Counted from the stretch's first letter, positions 20,532-29,948 are shown. The stretch: 64,000 bases of DNA from Caulobacter sp. RHG1 (GCF_013181195.1 NZ_SMZP01000001.1:558001-622000), one strand, 5' to 3'. Numbers and translations: made by a program. Notes: a model not told the origin generated them from the letters alone.

Positions 20532-20732
20532 ATGCCTAAGTTGAAGACCAAGTCTGGCGCCAAAAAGCGCTTCAAGATCACGGCCACGGGTAAGCTGAAA
20601 GCCGGCGTCGCCGGCAAGCGCCACCGTCTGATCGGCCACAACGGCAAGTACATCCGCCAAAACCGCGGAACGAAGGTGATGAGCGAGGCTGACGCCAAGA
20701 CCATCCGTTCGTACCTGCCCTACGGCCTTTAA
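20532..20732 (+). CDS. rpmI: 50S ribosomal protein L35
   Basis: The 66-aa, very basic protein begins [20 protein letters not shown] and ends RSYLPYGL, matching bacterial L35 along its full length. L35 is a small protein of the large subunit. It lies 15 nt before rplT, the standard pair. In E. coli infC directly precedes this pair; here a transporter and a peptidase lie in between. A GC-rich hairpin occurs in the leader. Confidence 0.97.
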   Translation: MPKLKTKSGAKKRFKITATGKLKAGVAGKRHRLIGHNGKYIRQNRGTKVMSEADAKTIRSYLPYGL

Positions 20733-20747
20733 GAGGAGCGCTGACAC

Positions 20748-21104
20748 ATGGCTCGCGTTAAACGTGGCGTCGTTGCTCACGCCAAGCACAAGAAGGTTCT
20801 TGAACAGGCGAAAGGCTTCTACGGCCGCCGCAAGAACACCATCCGCACGGCCAAGGCCGCTGTCGACAAGGCCGGTCAGTACGCCTACCGCGACCGCAAG
20901 GTGCGCAAGCGCGCCTTCCGCTCGCTCTGGATCCAGCGCATCAACGCTGGCGCCCGTCTGGAAGGCTTCACCTACTCGCAGTTTATCCACGGCCTCGACG
21001 TGGCGGGTATCGAGATGGACCGTAAGGTTCTCGCCGATATCGCGGGCAACGACCCGGCTGCGTTCAAGGCCATCGCCGACAAGGTTCGCGCTGCCCTGGC
21101 CTAA
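20748..21104 (+). CDS. rplT: 50S ribosomal protein L20
   Basis: The 118-aa protein matches L20: basic N-terminal tail ([20 protein letters not shown]), the [20 protein letters not shown] core and the C-terminal alpha-helical domain. L20 is needed early in 50S assembly, binds 23S rRNA and often acts as the operon repressor. ATG at 20748 has a strong AAGAGGAG ribosome-binding site. A terminator follows 36 nt after the stop, which separates it from pheS. Confidence 0.97.
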   Translation: MARVKRGVVAHAKHKKVLEQAKGFYGRRKNTIRTAKAAVDKAGQYAYRDRKVRKRAFRSLWIQRINAGARLEGFTYSQFIHGLDVAGIEMDRKVLADIAGNDPAAFKAIADKVRAALA

Positions 21105-21140
21105 GGACATCTGAGCTGTCATCAGCTCAATCGATCCTGA

Positions 21141-21172
21141 AAAGCCCTTCGGCGCGAGCCGGAGGGCTTTTT
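21141..21172 (+). terminator. Rho-independent terminator after rplT
   Basis: A 13-bp stem AAAGCCCTTCGGC/GCCGGAGGGCTTT with one G-T wobble and a GCGA loop is followed by further T residues. It may be partial, letting some transcripts continue into pheS. Confidence 0.85.
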
Positions 21173-21216
21173 GCTGCGCGCTCCCCTACTCCCCCGCGAT
21201 CAAATCCTCTAGACGG

Positions 21217-22299
21217 ATGCCCGTCATGACCGATCTCAACACCCTCGAATCCGACGTCCTGGCCCAGGTGGCCGGCGCTGCGGACCTCCAAGCGCTCGAC
21301 GCCGTCCGCGTGGCCGCCGTCGGCAAGACCGGCTCGATCTCGGGCCTGCTCAAGACCCTCGGCGCGATGAGCCCCGAAGAGCGCAAGGACCGCGGCGCGG
21401 CCATCAACGCGCTCCGCGACAAGGTCGCCACCGCGATCACCGAAAGGAAGGCCGCGCTGGAAACCGCCGAACTGGACGCGCGCCTGGCCAGCGAGACGCT
21501 GGACCTGTCCCTGCCCGCTCCGCACCGCCGCAAGGGCAGCGTCCACCCGACCATGCAGACCATGGACGAGGTGATCGCCATCTTCGCCGAGATGGGCTTC
21601 GCCGTGGCCGAAGGTCCGGACATCGAAGACGACTTCCACAACTTCACGGCCCTGAACTTCCCCGAGAAGCATCCGGCCCGCGAGATGCACGACACCTTCT
21701 TCTTCAACACGAAGGAGACGGGCGAACGCATGCTGCTGCGCACCCACACCAGCCCCGTGCAGGTGCGGACCATGGTGTCGCAGAAGCCGCCGATCCGAAT
21801 CATCGCGCCGGGCCGCACCTATCGGGTGGACAACGACGCCACCCACACGCCGGTGTTCCACCAGGTCGAGGGCCTGGTGATCGACAAAGCCATCCACATG
21901 GGCCACCTGAAGTGGACCCTGGAGACCTTCCTGGCCCGGTTCTTCGAGACCGACGCGGTCACCACCCAGTTCCGCCCGCACCACTTCCCGTTCACCGAGC
22001 CCTCGGCCGAGATGGACGTGCAGTGCGACCGCTCGGGCGGCGAGATCAAGATCGGCCAGGGCACGTCGTGGCTCGAGATCCTGGGCTGCGGCATGGTTCA
22101 CCCGAACGTGCTGCGCGCCTGCGGCATCGATCCGGACGAGTACCAGGGCTTCGCCTTCGGCATGGGCGTCGATCGCCTGGGCATGCTGAAATACGGCATG
22201 CCGGACCTGCGCGACATGTGGTCGTCGGACGTCCGCTGGCTGTCGCACTACGGCTTCAGCGCCTTCGCCGCGCCGAACCCCGCCTCGGGGCTCAGCTGA
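21217..22299 (+). CDS. pheS: Phenylalanyl-tRNA synthetase alpha subunit
   Basis: PheS is the catalytic subunit of the (alpha-beta)2 enzyme that charges tRNA-Phe. The class II motifs are visible: motif 2 in [23 protein letters not shown] split around residue 205, and motif 3 in [17 protein letters not shown]. An N-terminal coiled coil binds tRNA. The track begins at ATG 21217; a second ATG at 21226 (MTDLNTLE) gives a start more like known homologues and is equally likely. The stop overlaps the next ATG (TGATG), and pheT follows after a small unknown gene. Confidence 0.96.
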   Translation: MPVMTDLNTLESDVLAQVAGAADLQALDAVRVAAVGKTGSISGLLKTLGAMSPEERKDRGAAINALRDKVATAITERKAALETAELDARLASETLDLSLPAPHRRKGSVHPTMQTMDEVIAIFAEMGFAVAEGPDIEDDFHNFTALNFPEKHPAREMHDTFFFNTKETGERMLLRTHTSPVQVRTMVSQKPPIRIIAPGRTYRVDNDATHTPVFHQVEGLVIDKAIHMGHLKWTLETFLARFFETDAVTTQFRPHHFPFTEPSAEMDVQCDRSGGEIKIGQGTSWLEILGCGMVHPNVLRACGIDPDEYQGFAFGMGVDRLGMLKYGMPDLRDMWSSDVRWLSHYGFSAFAAPNPASGLS

Positions 22300-22694
22300 T
22301 GACCGGCCCCTTCCAACCCGGCGGCCGTCCTGGCCGCATCCCGCTCGACGCCGACGCCCTGGTGTTCGAGAACGTCGACATCTCGCTGTTCGATCTCTAC
22401 CGGACGGTCATGGCCAAGAACGAAAGCGTGATCCGCAATCGCACTTTCCGCGGCTGCCAGATCGAAGGCCCGGTGGTGATGCTGGTGCAGCCCGGCACGA
22501 CGTTCAATCGCACCAACTTCGGTCCGACCGAGGGCGACATCCGCAATCTGGTCCTGCACCCAGCGAGTCCGGACCGGGTGATCGGAGCCATCCCCGTCGC
22601 GGACTGCGCGTTCGAAAACTGCCAATTCATGGGCGTCGGCTTCACCGGCGCCGAGCTGTTCCTGAAGCAGGTCCTGGCTCTGGAAACCTTCTGA
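22299..22694 (+). CDS. Unknown protein translationally coupled between pheS and pheT
   Basis: The 131-aa product is not recognised. The start at 22299 overlaps the pheS stop (TGATG), and its own stop overlaps the pheT ATG (TGATG), so it is read as part of the pheS-pheT message. The sequence has pentapeptide-like alternations, for example [20 protein letters not shown] and [18 protein letters not shown], which suggest a small right-handed beta-helix or sandwich. There is no signal peptide or membrane segment. It could be unrelated cargo or a factor linked to PheRS; function is unknown. Confidence 0.85.
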   Translation: MTGPFQPGGRPGRIPLDADALVFENVDISLFDLYRTVMAKNESVIRNRTFRGCQIEGPVVMLVQPGTTFNRTNFGPTEGDIRNLVLHPASPDRVIGAIPVADCAFENCQFMGVGFTGAELFLKQVLALETF

Positions 22695-25132
22695 TGAAAT
22701 TCACCCTGTCCTGGCTCAAGGACCACCTTGAGACCACCGCCACCGTCCCTGAGATCGTCGCGGCCATGACCATGGCCGGGCTCGAGGTCGAGCACGTCAT
22801 CGATCCGGCGACCAAGCTGGCCCCGTTCACGGTCTGCAAGATCGTCGAGGCCGCCCGTCACCCCAACGCCGACCGCCTGCAGGTCTGCCAGGTCGACACC
22901 GTCGACGGCCGCAAGGAGATCGTCTGCGGCGCGCCCAACGCCCGCCCGGGCCTGACCACCATCTACGCCCCGATCGGCGCCTATGTGCCGGGCCTGGACG
23001 TGACCCTGGTCGAGAAGCCGGTGCGCGGCGTCGTCTCGAACGGCATGCTCTGCTCGGCCGCCGAGCTGGAATACGCCACCGAGAGCGACGGCATCATGGA
23101 GCTGCCCGACGCCCTGCCGGTCGGGACCTCGGCCGTCGACGCCCTGGGCCTGGAAGCCGTCATCGATTTCGAAGTCACCCCCAACCGCCCCGACTGGCTG
23201 GGCGTCGTGGGCATCGCCCGCGACCTGGCCGCCGCCGGCGTGGGCAAGCTGAAGGACGTGTCGATCGCGCCGATCGCCGGGACCTTCGACAGCCCGATCA
23301 CCGTGACGGTTGACGGCGAAGCCTGCCCGGTGTTCGCCGGCCGCTTCATCCGCGGCGTCAAGAACGGCTCCTCGCCCAAGTGGCTTCAGGACCGCCTGAC
23401 CGCCATCGGCCTGCGCCCGATCAACGCCCTGGTGGATATCACCAACCTGATCTCGTACGACCGCGCCCGCCCGCTGCACGTCTATGACGCCGCCAAGCTG
23501 TCGGGTGGCGTGATCTCGACGCGCCTGGGCCGTCACGGCGTCAACGGCGACGAGCACCTGATCGCCCTGGACGGCAAGACCTACGAGCTGACGCCCGAGA
23601 TGTGCGTGATCGCCGATGCCGAGGGCGAGCGCCCGATCGGTCTGGGCGGCGTGATGGGCGGCGAAAGCACCGGCTGCTCGGACGAGACCACGGACGTCTT
23701 CGTCGAGAGCGCCTGGTTCGAGCCGATCCGCATCGCCCAGACGGGCCGCGCCACCGGCATCGCCAGCGACGCCCAGTACCGCTTCGCCCGCACGGTCGAC
23801 ACTGGTTCGGTCGTGCCCGGCATCGAGCTGGCCACCAAGTTGATCCTGGAGCTGTGCGGCGGCGAGCCGTCGAACATCGTCGTCGCCGGCGAGGCTCCGG
23901 CCGCGCCCGGCGCGATCCTGTTCGACCCGGCCTATGTCGGCCAGCTGTCGGGCCTGGAGATCGAGCCGGAACGCTCGCTGGCCATCCTGCGCGACCTGGG
24001 CTTCACGGTCGAGCCGCCCAAGGACGTGTCGGCGACCGCCTTCGTCACCCACGCCGAGAGCCTGGTCTGCGTCACCCCGCCGACCTTCCGCCGCGACGTG
24101 GACGGCAAGGCCGACCTGGTCGAGGAAGTCGCCCGCATCGCCGGCTACGGCGCCCTGCCCTCGACGCCGCTGCCCGAAGCCGCGCGCGCCGTCGGCGGTA
24201 TCCTGACCGCCAAGCAGGCCCGCGCCCGCACGGCCCGTCGCGCCCTCGCCGCGGCCGGCTATGCCGAGGCGGTGACCTTCAGCTTCACCAGCGGCAAGAC
24301 CGCCCAGCTGTTCGGTGGCGGTCAGCCTGAGCTGATGCTCGCCAACCCGATCGCCGCGGAACTGGACTGCATGCGCCCGTCGCTGCTGCCCAACCTGATC
24401 GACGCGGCCGGCCGCAACGCCCGTCGCGGCTTCCCAGATGCGGCGCTGTTCGAGGTCGGCCCGACCTTCCACGGCGATCGTCCGAACGACCAGCGCACGG
24501 TCGTCGCCGCCATCCTGGCGCCCAAGGCCCCGCGCGGCTGGGACAAGGCTGCGCAAGGCGACGTCTTCACCGTCAAGGCCGACCTGCTGGCCCTGCTGGA
24601 AGAGCTGGGCGCGCCGGTGGCCTCGCTGCAGACCGCGCAAGGCTCGGCCTCGTCCTGGTGGCACCCGGGTCGCTCGGCGCGCCTGCAGCTGGGTCCCAAG
24701 GCGGTGATGGCCGAGTTCGGCGAGATCCACCCGGCCGTGCTGAAGGCCCTCGACGTGGCCGGCCCGGTCTACGGCTTCGAGATCACCCTGGAGGCGATCC
24801 CCGAGCCGAAGAAGAAGGCGGTCAAGACCAAGCCAGCCTTCTCGCCCTCGGTGCTGATGCCGCTGACCCGCGACTTCGCCTTCGTGGTCGAGAAATCCAA
24901 GGCCGCCGGCGATCTGGTGAAGGCCGCGGCGGGCGCTGACAAGGCGCTGATCACCGCTGCGCGCGTGTTCGACGTCTATGAGGGCCCCGGCGTGCCGGAG
25001 GGCTTCAAGTCGGTCGCCCTCGAGGTCGTGGTCCAGCCGCGTGACGCTACCCTGACGGACGCCGAGATCGAGGCCCTGTCGGCCAAGGTCGTCGCGGCGG
25101 CCGAGAAGGCCGGCGGGAAGCTGCGGTCGTAA
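22694..25132 (+). CDS. pheT: Phenylalanyl-tRNA synthetase beta subunit
   Basis: The 812-aa protein has the bacterial PheT layout. An N-terminal tRNA-binding OB domain spans about residues 40-150 ([20 protein letters not shown]). It is followed by the B3/B4 editing domain that hydrolyses mischarged Tyr-tRNA-Phe, the B5 domain near residues 400-475, the class II-like core, and a C-terminal FDX-ACB anticodon-binding domain ([20 protein letters not shown]). The ATG overlaps the stop of the small gene before it. A repeat-containing spacer follows. Confidence 0.96.
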   Translation: MKFTLSWLKDHLETTATVPEIVAAMTMAGLEVEHVIDPATKLAPFTVCKIVEAARHPNADRLQVCQVDTVDGRKEIVCGAPNARPGLTTIYAPIGAYVPGLDVTLVEKPVRGVVSNGMLCSAAELEYATESDGIMELPDALPVGTSAVDALGLEAVIDFEVTPNRPDWLGVVGIARDLAAAGVGKLKDVSIAPIAGTFDSPITVTVDGEACPVFAGRFIRGVKNGSSPKWLQDRLTAIGLRPINALVDITNLISYDRARPLHVYDAAKLSGGVISTRLGRHGVNGDEHLIALDGKTYELTPEMCVIADAEGERPIGLGGVMGGESTGCSDETTDVFVESAWFEPIRIAQTGRATGIASDAQYRFARTVDTGSVVPGIELATKLILELCGGEPSNIVVAGEAPAAPGAILFDPAYVGQLSGLEIEPERSLAILRDLGFTVEPPKDVSATAFVTHAESLVCVTPPTFRRDVDGKADLVEEVARIAGYGALPSTPLPEAARAVGGILTAKQARARTARRALAAAGYAEAVTFSFTSGKTAQLFGGGQPELMLANPIAAELDCMRPSLLPNLIDAAGRNARRGFPDAALFEVGPTFHGDRPNDQRTVVAAILAPKAPRGWDKAAQGDVFTVKADLLALLEELGAPVASLQTAQGSASSWWHPGRSARLQLGPKAVMAEFGEIHPAVLKALDVAGPVYGFEITLEAIPEPKKKAVKTKPAFSPSVLMPLTRDFAFVVEKSKAAGDLVKAAAGADKALITAARVFDVYEGPGVPEGFKSVALEVVVQPRDATLTDAEIEALSAKVVAAAEKAGGKLRS

Positions 25133-25152
25133 AGACTATGGGGGCAGGTTCG

Positions 25153-25262
25153 TCACTTGCCCCCTCCGCGCCTTCGGCGCTCCTCCCCCTGAGGGGGAAG
25201 ACGGGCATACGTCTGCCCCCTCAGGGGGCGGACGACCTGCATAAGCAGGTCAGGTGGGGGCC
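25153..25262. repeat. GC-rich intergenic inverted repeat element
   Basis: CCCCCTGAGGGGGAAGACG and its near-complement CGTCTGCCCCCTCAGGGGG face each other across a short GGCATA centre. They are flanked by CTCCGCGCCTTCGGCGCTCC and CCTGCATAAGCAGG, which are themselves palindromic. The pattern resembles dispersed intergenic repeats of bacterial genomes; I recall similar ones in Caulobacter. Only one copy is in the window. Confidence 0.65.
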
Positions 25263-25399
25263 AGTGCTGAGTTTCCAGGCGCCCACCGCCAATTCCTGCC
25301 CCTCTCCGCGACCGATCGCGCATCTCGCAGGCAAGACCTTGCGCAATGGCCGACGCCACGCTACCTGTAAGTGGCGCTAACTGGATTCATCACTTCCAC

Positions 25400-25552
25400 A
25401 TGCAATCGCATTTCGCCTTTACCGCCTTTATCGCGACCGGCCTCACCGCTGGCGTCGCGATGTCGTGCGCGGTGGCGATGTGGAATATGATTAACACCAA
25501 GATTAAAACCGTACCTATCCGGACGGGGCAAAATCGGCGCAGGCAGCGGTAG
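25400..25552 (+). CDS. Possible 50-aa single-pass membrane peptide (doubtful)
   Basis: The frame begins at ATG 25400 and encodes a hydrophobic segment of about 22 residues, then a basic tail (TKIKTVPIRTGQNRRRQR), the topology of a small inner-membrane protein. Third codon positions are GC-rich only in the first 30 codons. There is no good Shine-Dalgarno. An in-frame ATG also exists at 25346. It ends 44 nt before a strong terminator, which supports transcription. It may be non-coding. Confidence 0.3.
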   Translation: MQSHFAFTAFIATGLTAGVAMSCAVAMWNMINTKIKTVPIRTGQNRRRQR

Positions 25553-25596
25553 GAACCTACCCGCCAGAAAACCGAAGGATCGCAAGATCTCCAAAA

Positions 25597-25623
25597 GCCC
25601 CGCTCCCACGAGCGGGGTTTTTT
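25597..25623 (+). terminator. Rho-independent terminator
   Basis: CCCCGCTC/GAGCGGGG stem with a CCAC loop is followed by TTTTTT. It separates the spacer from the ACT-like gene pair. Confidence 0.92.
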
Positions 25624-25676
25624 GTTGCGCGGTTCCTCGGTCCTCCCAGTCTCTCTCATGCACAGGACCAACCCCA

Positions 25677-25973
25677 ATGAGCTACCTGCCCTCTCCACCG
25701 GCCTTCAACTCCGACCATGAAGGCGTCACCGTTCACCAGCTGCTGCTGGCCGCACAGGATGCTCCCAGCGCCCTCGAGGCCGTGCGCCAGGGCCTCGCCG
25801 ACAGCGGCGCCGAACTGTGCGGCCTGTCGATGAAGCCGGTCGGCCAGATCGTCGAAGCCAGCTTGCGCGTCCGCCACCTGGGCGACCAGGCCGCCCGCCT
25901 GCTGGCCCGTGACCTCGCCGCCTGGCCGGGCGTCAATTCGGCTTCGGTCGAGCATCAATGGTTTCGCCCGTGA
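25677..25973 (+). CDS. Small ACT-like domain protein, first of a tandem pair
   Basis: The 98-aa protein has the predicted order of an ACT-like fold (beta-alpha-beta-beta-alpha-beta): QLLLAAQDAPSALEAVRQGL, then LCGLSMKPVGQIVEASLRV, then RLLARDLAAWPGVNSASVE. There is no enzyme domain attached. The following gene aligns with it over most of its length, so the two look like an ancient tandem duplication. They could form an amino-acid-sensing heterodimer. The ATG directly follows the terminator region. Fold assignment is by pattern only. Confidence 0.65.
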   Translation: MSYLPSPPAFNSDHEGVTVHQLLLAAQDAPSALEAVRQGLADSGAELCGLSMKPVGQIVEASLRVRHLGDQAARLLARDLAAWPGVNSASVEHQWFRP

Positions 25974-26260
25974 GCAGTCTCGTAGAGCCGCTTAAATGCG
26001 AGGAAGGCGCCTTTGCTTCCCTTAGGCGCCGCCTCTTCCTCGTCACTGCAGAAGACACGCCTGACGCCCTGATGCGGGTGCTGGGCGTGGCTTCGGTCCA
26101 GCAGGCCCGCCTGCGCGCCCTGTCCGCCGCTCCCGAGGGTCCCAACATGACCATTAGGCTCGAGATCGACGACCAGGGCGACGACCGCGCCGCCATTCTC
26201 GCTTCCCGTCTGGCCGCCTGTCCGGCCGTGCGCGGCGTCGGTTTCGGCTGGCGGGCCTGA
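25970..26260 (+). CDS. Small ACT-like domain protein, second of a tandem pair
   Basis: The product is about 96 aa. I prefer GTG at 25970, which overlaps the previous stop (GTGA); ATG at 25958 adds four residues. The segment LFLVTAEDTPDALMRVLGV and the C-terminal MTIRLEIDDQ ... ILASRLAACPAVRGVGF resemble the small ACT-type subunits of acetolactate synthase (IlvM/IlvN). No catalytic ilvB gene is nearby, so a free-standing regulatory domain is likely. It is paralogous to the gene just upstream and coupled to it. Confidence 0.65.
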   Translation: MSSLVEPLKCEEGAFASLRRRLFLVTAEDTPDALMRVLGVASVQQARLRALSAAPEGPNMTIRLEIDDQGDDRAAILASRLAACPAVRGVGFGWRA

Positions 26261-26314
26261 ACTTTTCGCCTCCCATCCCCATTTGATGATCTAGCCCGTC
26301 CAGGATCTCCTCCC

Positions 26315-26911
26315 ATGCGCCGCCTGATCATCGCCTTCGCCGCCCTGTTCGCCATGCTGGGCGTGAGCGCGGCCCTCGCCGCCGCTCCGCCCAAGAAGAC
26401 CGAAACCGCCATCTTCGCCGGCGGCTGCTTCTGGTGCATGGAGCACGATATGCAGGGCGTGCCCGGCGTTCTGAAAGTCGAGAGCGGCTACACCGGCGGC
26501 CATTTGAAGAACCCCAGCTATCGCGACGTCACCAGCGAAACCTCCGGTCACTACGAGGCCGTGCGCGTCACCTATGACCCGGCCAAGCTGGACTACGGCT
26601 TCCTGCTGTTTCGCTACTGGAAGCTGGTCGACCCCACCGACGACGGCGGTCAGTTCTGCGACCGCGGCCCGTCGTATCGCCCTGCCGTCTTCGTCACGCC
26701 GCAGCAGCGCCCGATCGCCGAGAAGTCCCGCGCCGAGGCTGCCAAGCGCCTGAAGAGTGGCACGATGAAGGCCCCGATCCTGAACGCGCAGACCTTCTGG
26801 CCCGCCGAGGAATACCACCGCGACTACGCCAAGCGGAACAAGCTGCGCTACTTCGCCTACCGCCAGGGCTGCGGCCGCGACGCCACGCTGAAACAGGTGT
26901 GGGGCGGCTAG
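26315..26911 (+). CDS. msrA: Periplasmic peptide-methionine (S)-S-oxide reductase
   Basis: MsrA reduces the S epimer of methionine sulfoxide in oxidised proteins. The 198-aa protein has the signature FAGGCFWCMEHDMQGVPGV, with C38 as the catalytic cysteine. The ESGYTGG and QHYEAVRV-type (GHYEAVRVTYDP) blocks follow. Unlike the usual cytosolic enzyme, it has a cleavable signal sequence (residues 1 to about 22, MRRLIIAFAALFAMLGVSAA), so it should act in the periplasm. The partner reductant is not encoded nearby. Confidence 0.93.
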   Translation: MRRLIIAFAALFAMLGVSAALAAAPPKKTETAIFAGGCFWCMEHDMQGVPGVLKVESGYTGGHLKNPSYRDVTSETSGHYEAVRVTYDPAKLDYGFLLFRYWKLVDPTDDGGQFCDRGPSYRPAVFVTPQQRPIAEKSRAEAAKRLKSGTMKAPILNAQTFWPAEEYHRDYAKRNKLRYFAYRQGCGRDATLKQVWGG

Positions 26912-26979
26912 CTCAACCTAGCCTCGACTCCGCCTCAATCCCGTGTAGCTTACCTCTGTAAATACACGGGAGGACATCG

Positions 26980-28359
26980 ATGAACCGTCGCGCGCTGCTG
27001 GCTACGGCCGGCCTGCTGTTGATGCCCCTCTCCGCGCACGCGCAGAGCCGCGACGTCTCGGTCACCATCTACAATGCCGACCTCGCCCTGGTCGAGGACG
27101 CCCGGTCGCTGGACCTGAAGTCCGGCCGCCAGACGCTGGAGTTCAAGGACGTCTCGGCCCAAATCCGCCCCGAGACGGTCAGCCTGTCGGCCCCCGGGGT
27201 GACCATCCTGGAGCAGAACTTCGACTACGATCTGCTGACGCCCGACAAGCTGATGGAGAAGGCGGTCGGCCAGCAGATCAAGATCGTCCGCACCAACCCC
27301 GGCGACGGCAAGGAGACCACCGAGGTCGCCACCGTCCTGGCCGCGAACCAAGGCGTGGTGCTGAAGATCGGCGACCGCATCGAGGTGCTGCGCGACGACG
27401 GCGTTCCGACCCGGGTGATCTTCGACAAGGTGCCAGAGACCCTGCGCGCCAGGCCGACACTCTCAGTGTCCGTTGACGCAGCGAGCGCCGGCGCACGACA
27501 GGCCAAGCTCAGCTACCTGACCTCGGGCCTGTCGTGGAAGGCCGACTATGTCGCCCTGTTCGACGAGGCCAAGGGCGCGCTGGACCTGCAGGGCTGGATC
27601 ACCCTGTCCAACCAGTCGGGCACGCCGTTCGAGAACGCCCGCACCCAGCTGGTGGCCGGCGACGTCAACCAGTTGAACCAGGCCAATGTCTATCGTCCCA
27701 ATCGGCGTGGCACGCCCGGCGTGATCAGCGCCGGGACCGAGAGCGGGACCGGCGAGCGCGTGGCCGACTATTACGTCTATCCCCTTCCCGAGCGCACCAC
27801 GATCGCCGCCAACCAGAACAAGCAGGTCGGCTTCCTGTCGGCCCAAGGCGTGGCGGCGAAAAAGGTCTACGAGATCCGCGAGGGTGGTTTCGCCAGCCAG
27901 GGCGAGCCGGAAAAGGCCTCGGTCGCCATCCAGTTCAGTAATGCGCGCCTGGCCGGCCTGGGCAGCCAGCTGCCGGCCGGGACCATGCGGATCTACATGC
28001 GCGACGCGAACGGCGATCCCAAGTTTGTCGGCGAGAACGCCATCGGCCACACGCCAGGCGGCTCGGAGCTGTCGATCAAGACCGGCGACGCCTTCGACGT
28101 CTCCAGCCAGGCGACCCTGGTGGCCGAGACCAAGGTCTCGCGCACCCGCTCGCGCTACGAGATGCGCTACCTGCTGCGCAACGCCCGCAACGAGCCCGTG
28201 ACGATCGAGCTGCGCCAAGGCGGCCTGTGGCGCGACGGCGAGGTCAAGGCCGAGAGCCTCAAGAGCCGCCGCATCGACGCGCGGACGTTGGGCTGGTCTG
28301 TGCCGGTGCCGGCCAATGGCGAGACGACCCTGACCTTCACGGTCGAGACGGGGTGGTGA
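26980..28359 (+). CDS. Secreted DUF4139 family protein A
   Basis: The 459-aa protein has a signal peptide (residues 1-22, ending SAHA) and then the DUF4139 pattern: VTIYNADLALVEDARSLDLKSG, FDYDLLTPDKLMEKAVGQ, YLTSGLSWKADYVALFDEA and GWITLSNQSGTPFENARTQL. The family is widespread, secreted and beta-rich; its role is unknown. It may stand in the periplasm or outer membrane. It lies 2 nt before a longer paralogue with the same blocks. The ATG at 26980 follows GGGAGGACATCG. Confidence 0.85.
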   Translation: MNRRALLATAGLLLMPLSAHAQSRDVSVTIYNADLALVEDARSLDLKSGRQTLEFKDVSAQIRPETVSLSAPGVTILEQNFDYDLLTPDKLMEKAVGQQIKIVRTNPGDGKETTEVATVLAANQGVVLKIGDRIEVLRDDGVPTRVIFDKVPETLRARPTLSVSVDAASAGARQAKLSYLTSGLSWKADYVALFDEAKGALDLQGWITLSNQSGTPFENARTQLVAGDVNQLNQANVYRPNRRGTPGVISAGTESGTGERVADYYVYPLPERTTIAANQNKQVGFLSAQGVAAKKVYEIREGGFASQGEPEKASVAIQFSNARLAGLGSQLPAGTMRIYMRDANGDPKFVGENAIGHTPGGSELSIKTGDAFDVSSQATLVAETKVSRTRSRYEMRYLLRNARNEPVTIELRQGGLWRDGEVKAESLKSRRIDARTLGWSVPVPANGETTLTFTVETGW

Positions 28360-28361
28360 CC

Positions 28362-29942
28362 ATGCGCGCCTTGATCGGCGCGCTCGCCCTGGCCGCCGCC
28401 ATTCCCGCCACCGCCGCCACGATCCCCTCGGCCGCGCCTGAAAAGGTTGCCGTGACGCTGTACCGCGATGGCGACGGGCCGTTCCAGGCCATGCCCGACT
28501 GGCAGCGCCAGCAGGCCCGTGAAAAGGGCCTGATCCTGGTCACCGAGACCCGCACGGTCGACTTGCCCGCCGGCCGCCACGTCGTGCGCTTCGACGGCGT
28601 CGCCGAGGGCCTGATCCCGCAGAGCGCGGCGGTCGAGGGCCTGCCCGGCAAGGCGGTCGAGCGCAATTACGACTACGCCCTGCTCAGCCCCGGAACCCTG
28701 GTCGAGCGGTCGCTGGGCCAGCCGATCAAGGTCGTGCGCACCAACCGCACCACCGGTCGCCAGCAGACGGTCGACGCCACGCTGGTCCAAGGCCCCTACG
28801 GGCTGATGGTCCGGACCGCCGAGGGCGTCGAGGCTCTGGGCTGCTCCGGCGGCCCCGAGCGGCTGGTCATGGATCGCGCGCCCGAGGGCCTGACCGACAA
28901 GCCCAGCCTCTCGACTGTCGTGGACGTCGAGCGGCCCACACGGGCCAAGCTGACACTCTCTTACCTGGCGCTGGGCGTGAACTGGCAGGCCGACTACGTC
29001 GCCCGCATCTATCCGGACGGCAAGCGACTGGACCTGACCGGCTGGCTGACCCTGGTCAACAGCGGCGGCAGCCGGTTCGCGGACGCCAGGACCCAGGCCG
29101 TCGCCGGCAAGCTGTCGCGCCAGTACGTCCGTGTGGACAAGGGTCGCGCCCGATCGGTTGTCCGCGCCTGCTGGCCGATGGACACCACCCACACCATCGC
29201 CTCGCCCGAAGGCGGCATGGCGCTGTACGACCGCGCGCCGATGGCGGCGCCCCCGCCGCCGCCCCTGCCGATCCCGGCCGTGGCCATGCGCGCCGAGGTC
29301 ATGGTCACCGGCGCCCGCGCCAAGCTGGCCGAGCAGTCGGACCTGGGCGACTACAAGCTCTACACCCTGCCCGAGCCGGTCACCCTGAACGCCCGCCAGA
29401 CCAAGCAGGTGGCCTTCCTCGACCAGAAAGGCGTCGCCTTCCAGCGGCTCTATGCCGTCCCGGTCAGCGCCTATGACGACTACCACGCCCAGGGAATGCT
29501 GGCGCCCGACGTCGTGCTGAGACTTGAGAACAAGGCCGCCGACGGCTTGGGCAAGCCGCTGCCGTCCGGCGCGTTGTCGGCCATCGAGACGGTCGACGGC
29601 CGCCCGACCTTCGCCGGCGAGCAGGCCGTGCGCGACGTGGCGGTGGGCGAGCCGCTGGACCTGGTGATCGGCCAGGCCATGGACGTGACAGCCCGTCCGC
29701 GCCTCGTCGAGGAAGCCAGGCAAGGCAAGGGTCGGGTACGCCGGAGCTACGAGGTCGACCTCGCCAACGCCAAGACCATCCCGGTGACCGTCGAGATCCG
29801 GCAGGACCCCAGCGCGTCGCTGTTCAAGGTGGTGGCCGAGCCGCAGAAGCACGACATCCGCAACGGCCAGGTGGCGTGGCGCGTCACCCTGGGACCGGGC
29901 GAGCGCCGCACCTTCCGCTACGCGATCAGCCGGGCGGGCTAG
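28362..29942 (+). CDS. Secreted DUF4139 family protein B (paralogue of A)
   Basis: The 526-aa protein has a signal peptide (ATG at 28362, MRALIGALALAAAIPATAA) and repeats the family blocks: NYDYALLSPGTLVERSLGQ, KVVRTNRTTGRQ, YLALGVNWQADYVARIYPDG and GWLTLVNSGGSRFADARTQ. It contains an additional proline-rich loop near residue 300 (MAAPPPPPLPIP) that is missing in A. An alternative GTG at 28353 or 28356 is possible. The tandem pair A-B probably forms a two-component secreted complex. Confidence 0.85.
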   Translation: MRALIGALALAAAIPATAATIPSAAPEKVAVTLYRDGDGPFQAMPDWQRQQAREKGLILVTETRTVDLPAGRHVVRFDGVAEGLIPQSAAVEGLPGKAVERNYDYALLSPGTLVERSLGQPIKVVRTNRTTGRQQTVDATLVQGPYGLMVRTAEGVEALGCSGGPERLVMDRAPEGLTDKPSLSTVVDVERPTRAKLTLSYLALGVNWQADYVARIYPDGKRLDLTGWLTLVNSGGSRFADARTQAVAGKLSRQYVRVDKGRARSVVRACWPMDTTHTIASPEGGMALYDRAPMAAPPPPPLPIPAVAMRAEVMVTGARAKLAEQSDLGDYKLYTLPEPVTLNARQTKQVAFLDQKGVAFQRLYAVPVSAYDDYHAQGMLAPDVVLRLENKAADGLGKPLPSGALSAIETVDGRPTFAGEQAVRDVAVGEPLDLVIGQAMDVTARPRLVEEARQGKGRVRRSYEVDLANAKTIPVTVEIRQDPSASLFKVVAEPQKHDIRNGQVAWRVTLGPGERRTFRYAISRAG

Positions 29943-29948
29943 CCGTTC

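Larger units (their letters stand above)
25133..25676. other. 544-bp spacer with repeat element, possible small membrane ORF and terminator
   Basis: No confident gene is seen here. The first half holds a GC-rich inverted repeat unit (25153-25262). The second half contains a frame from ATG 25400 to a stop at 25552 that could encode a 50-aa protein with one hydrophobic helix (FAFTAFIATGLTAGVAMSCA), but it lacks a clear ribosome-binding site. A strong terminator at 25597-25623 closes the region on the plus strand, so a short transcript in this gap is possible. Confidence 0.6.

Noticed and set aside
25484-25499. TTAA...TTAA pair as a second CtrA site
   Set aside because: The half-sites are 8 nt apart rather than 7, and no gene start lies at the right distance.
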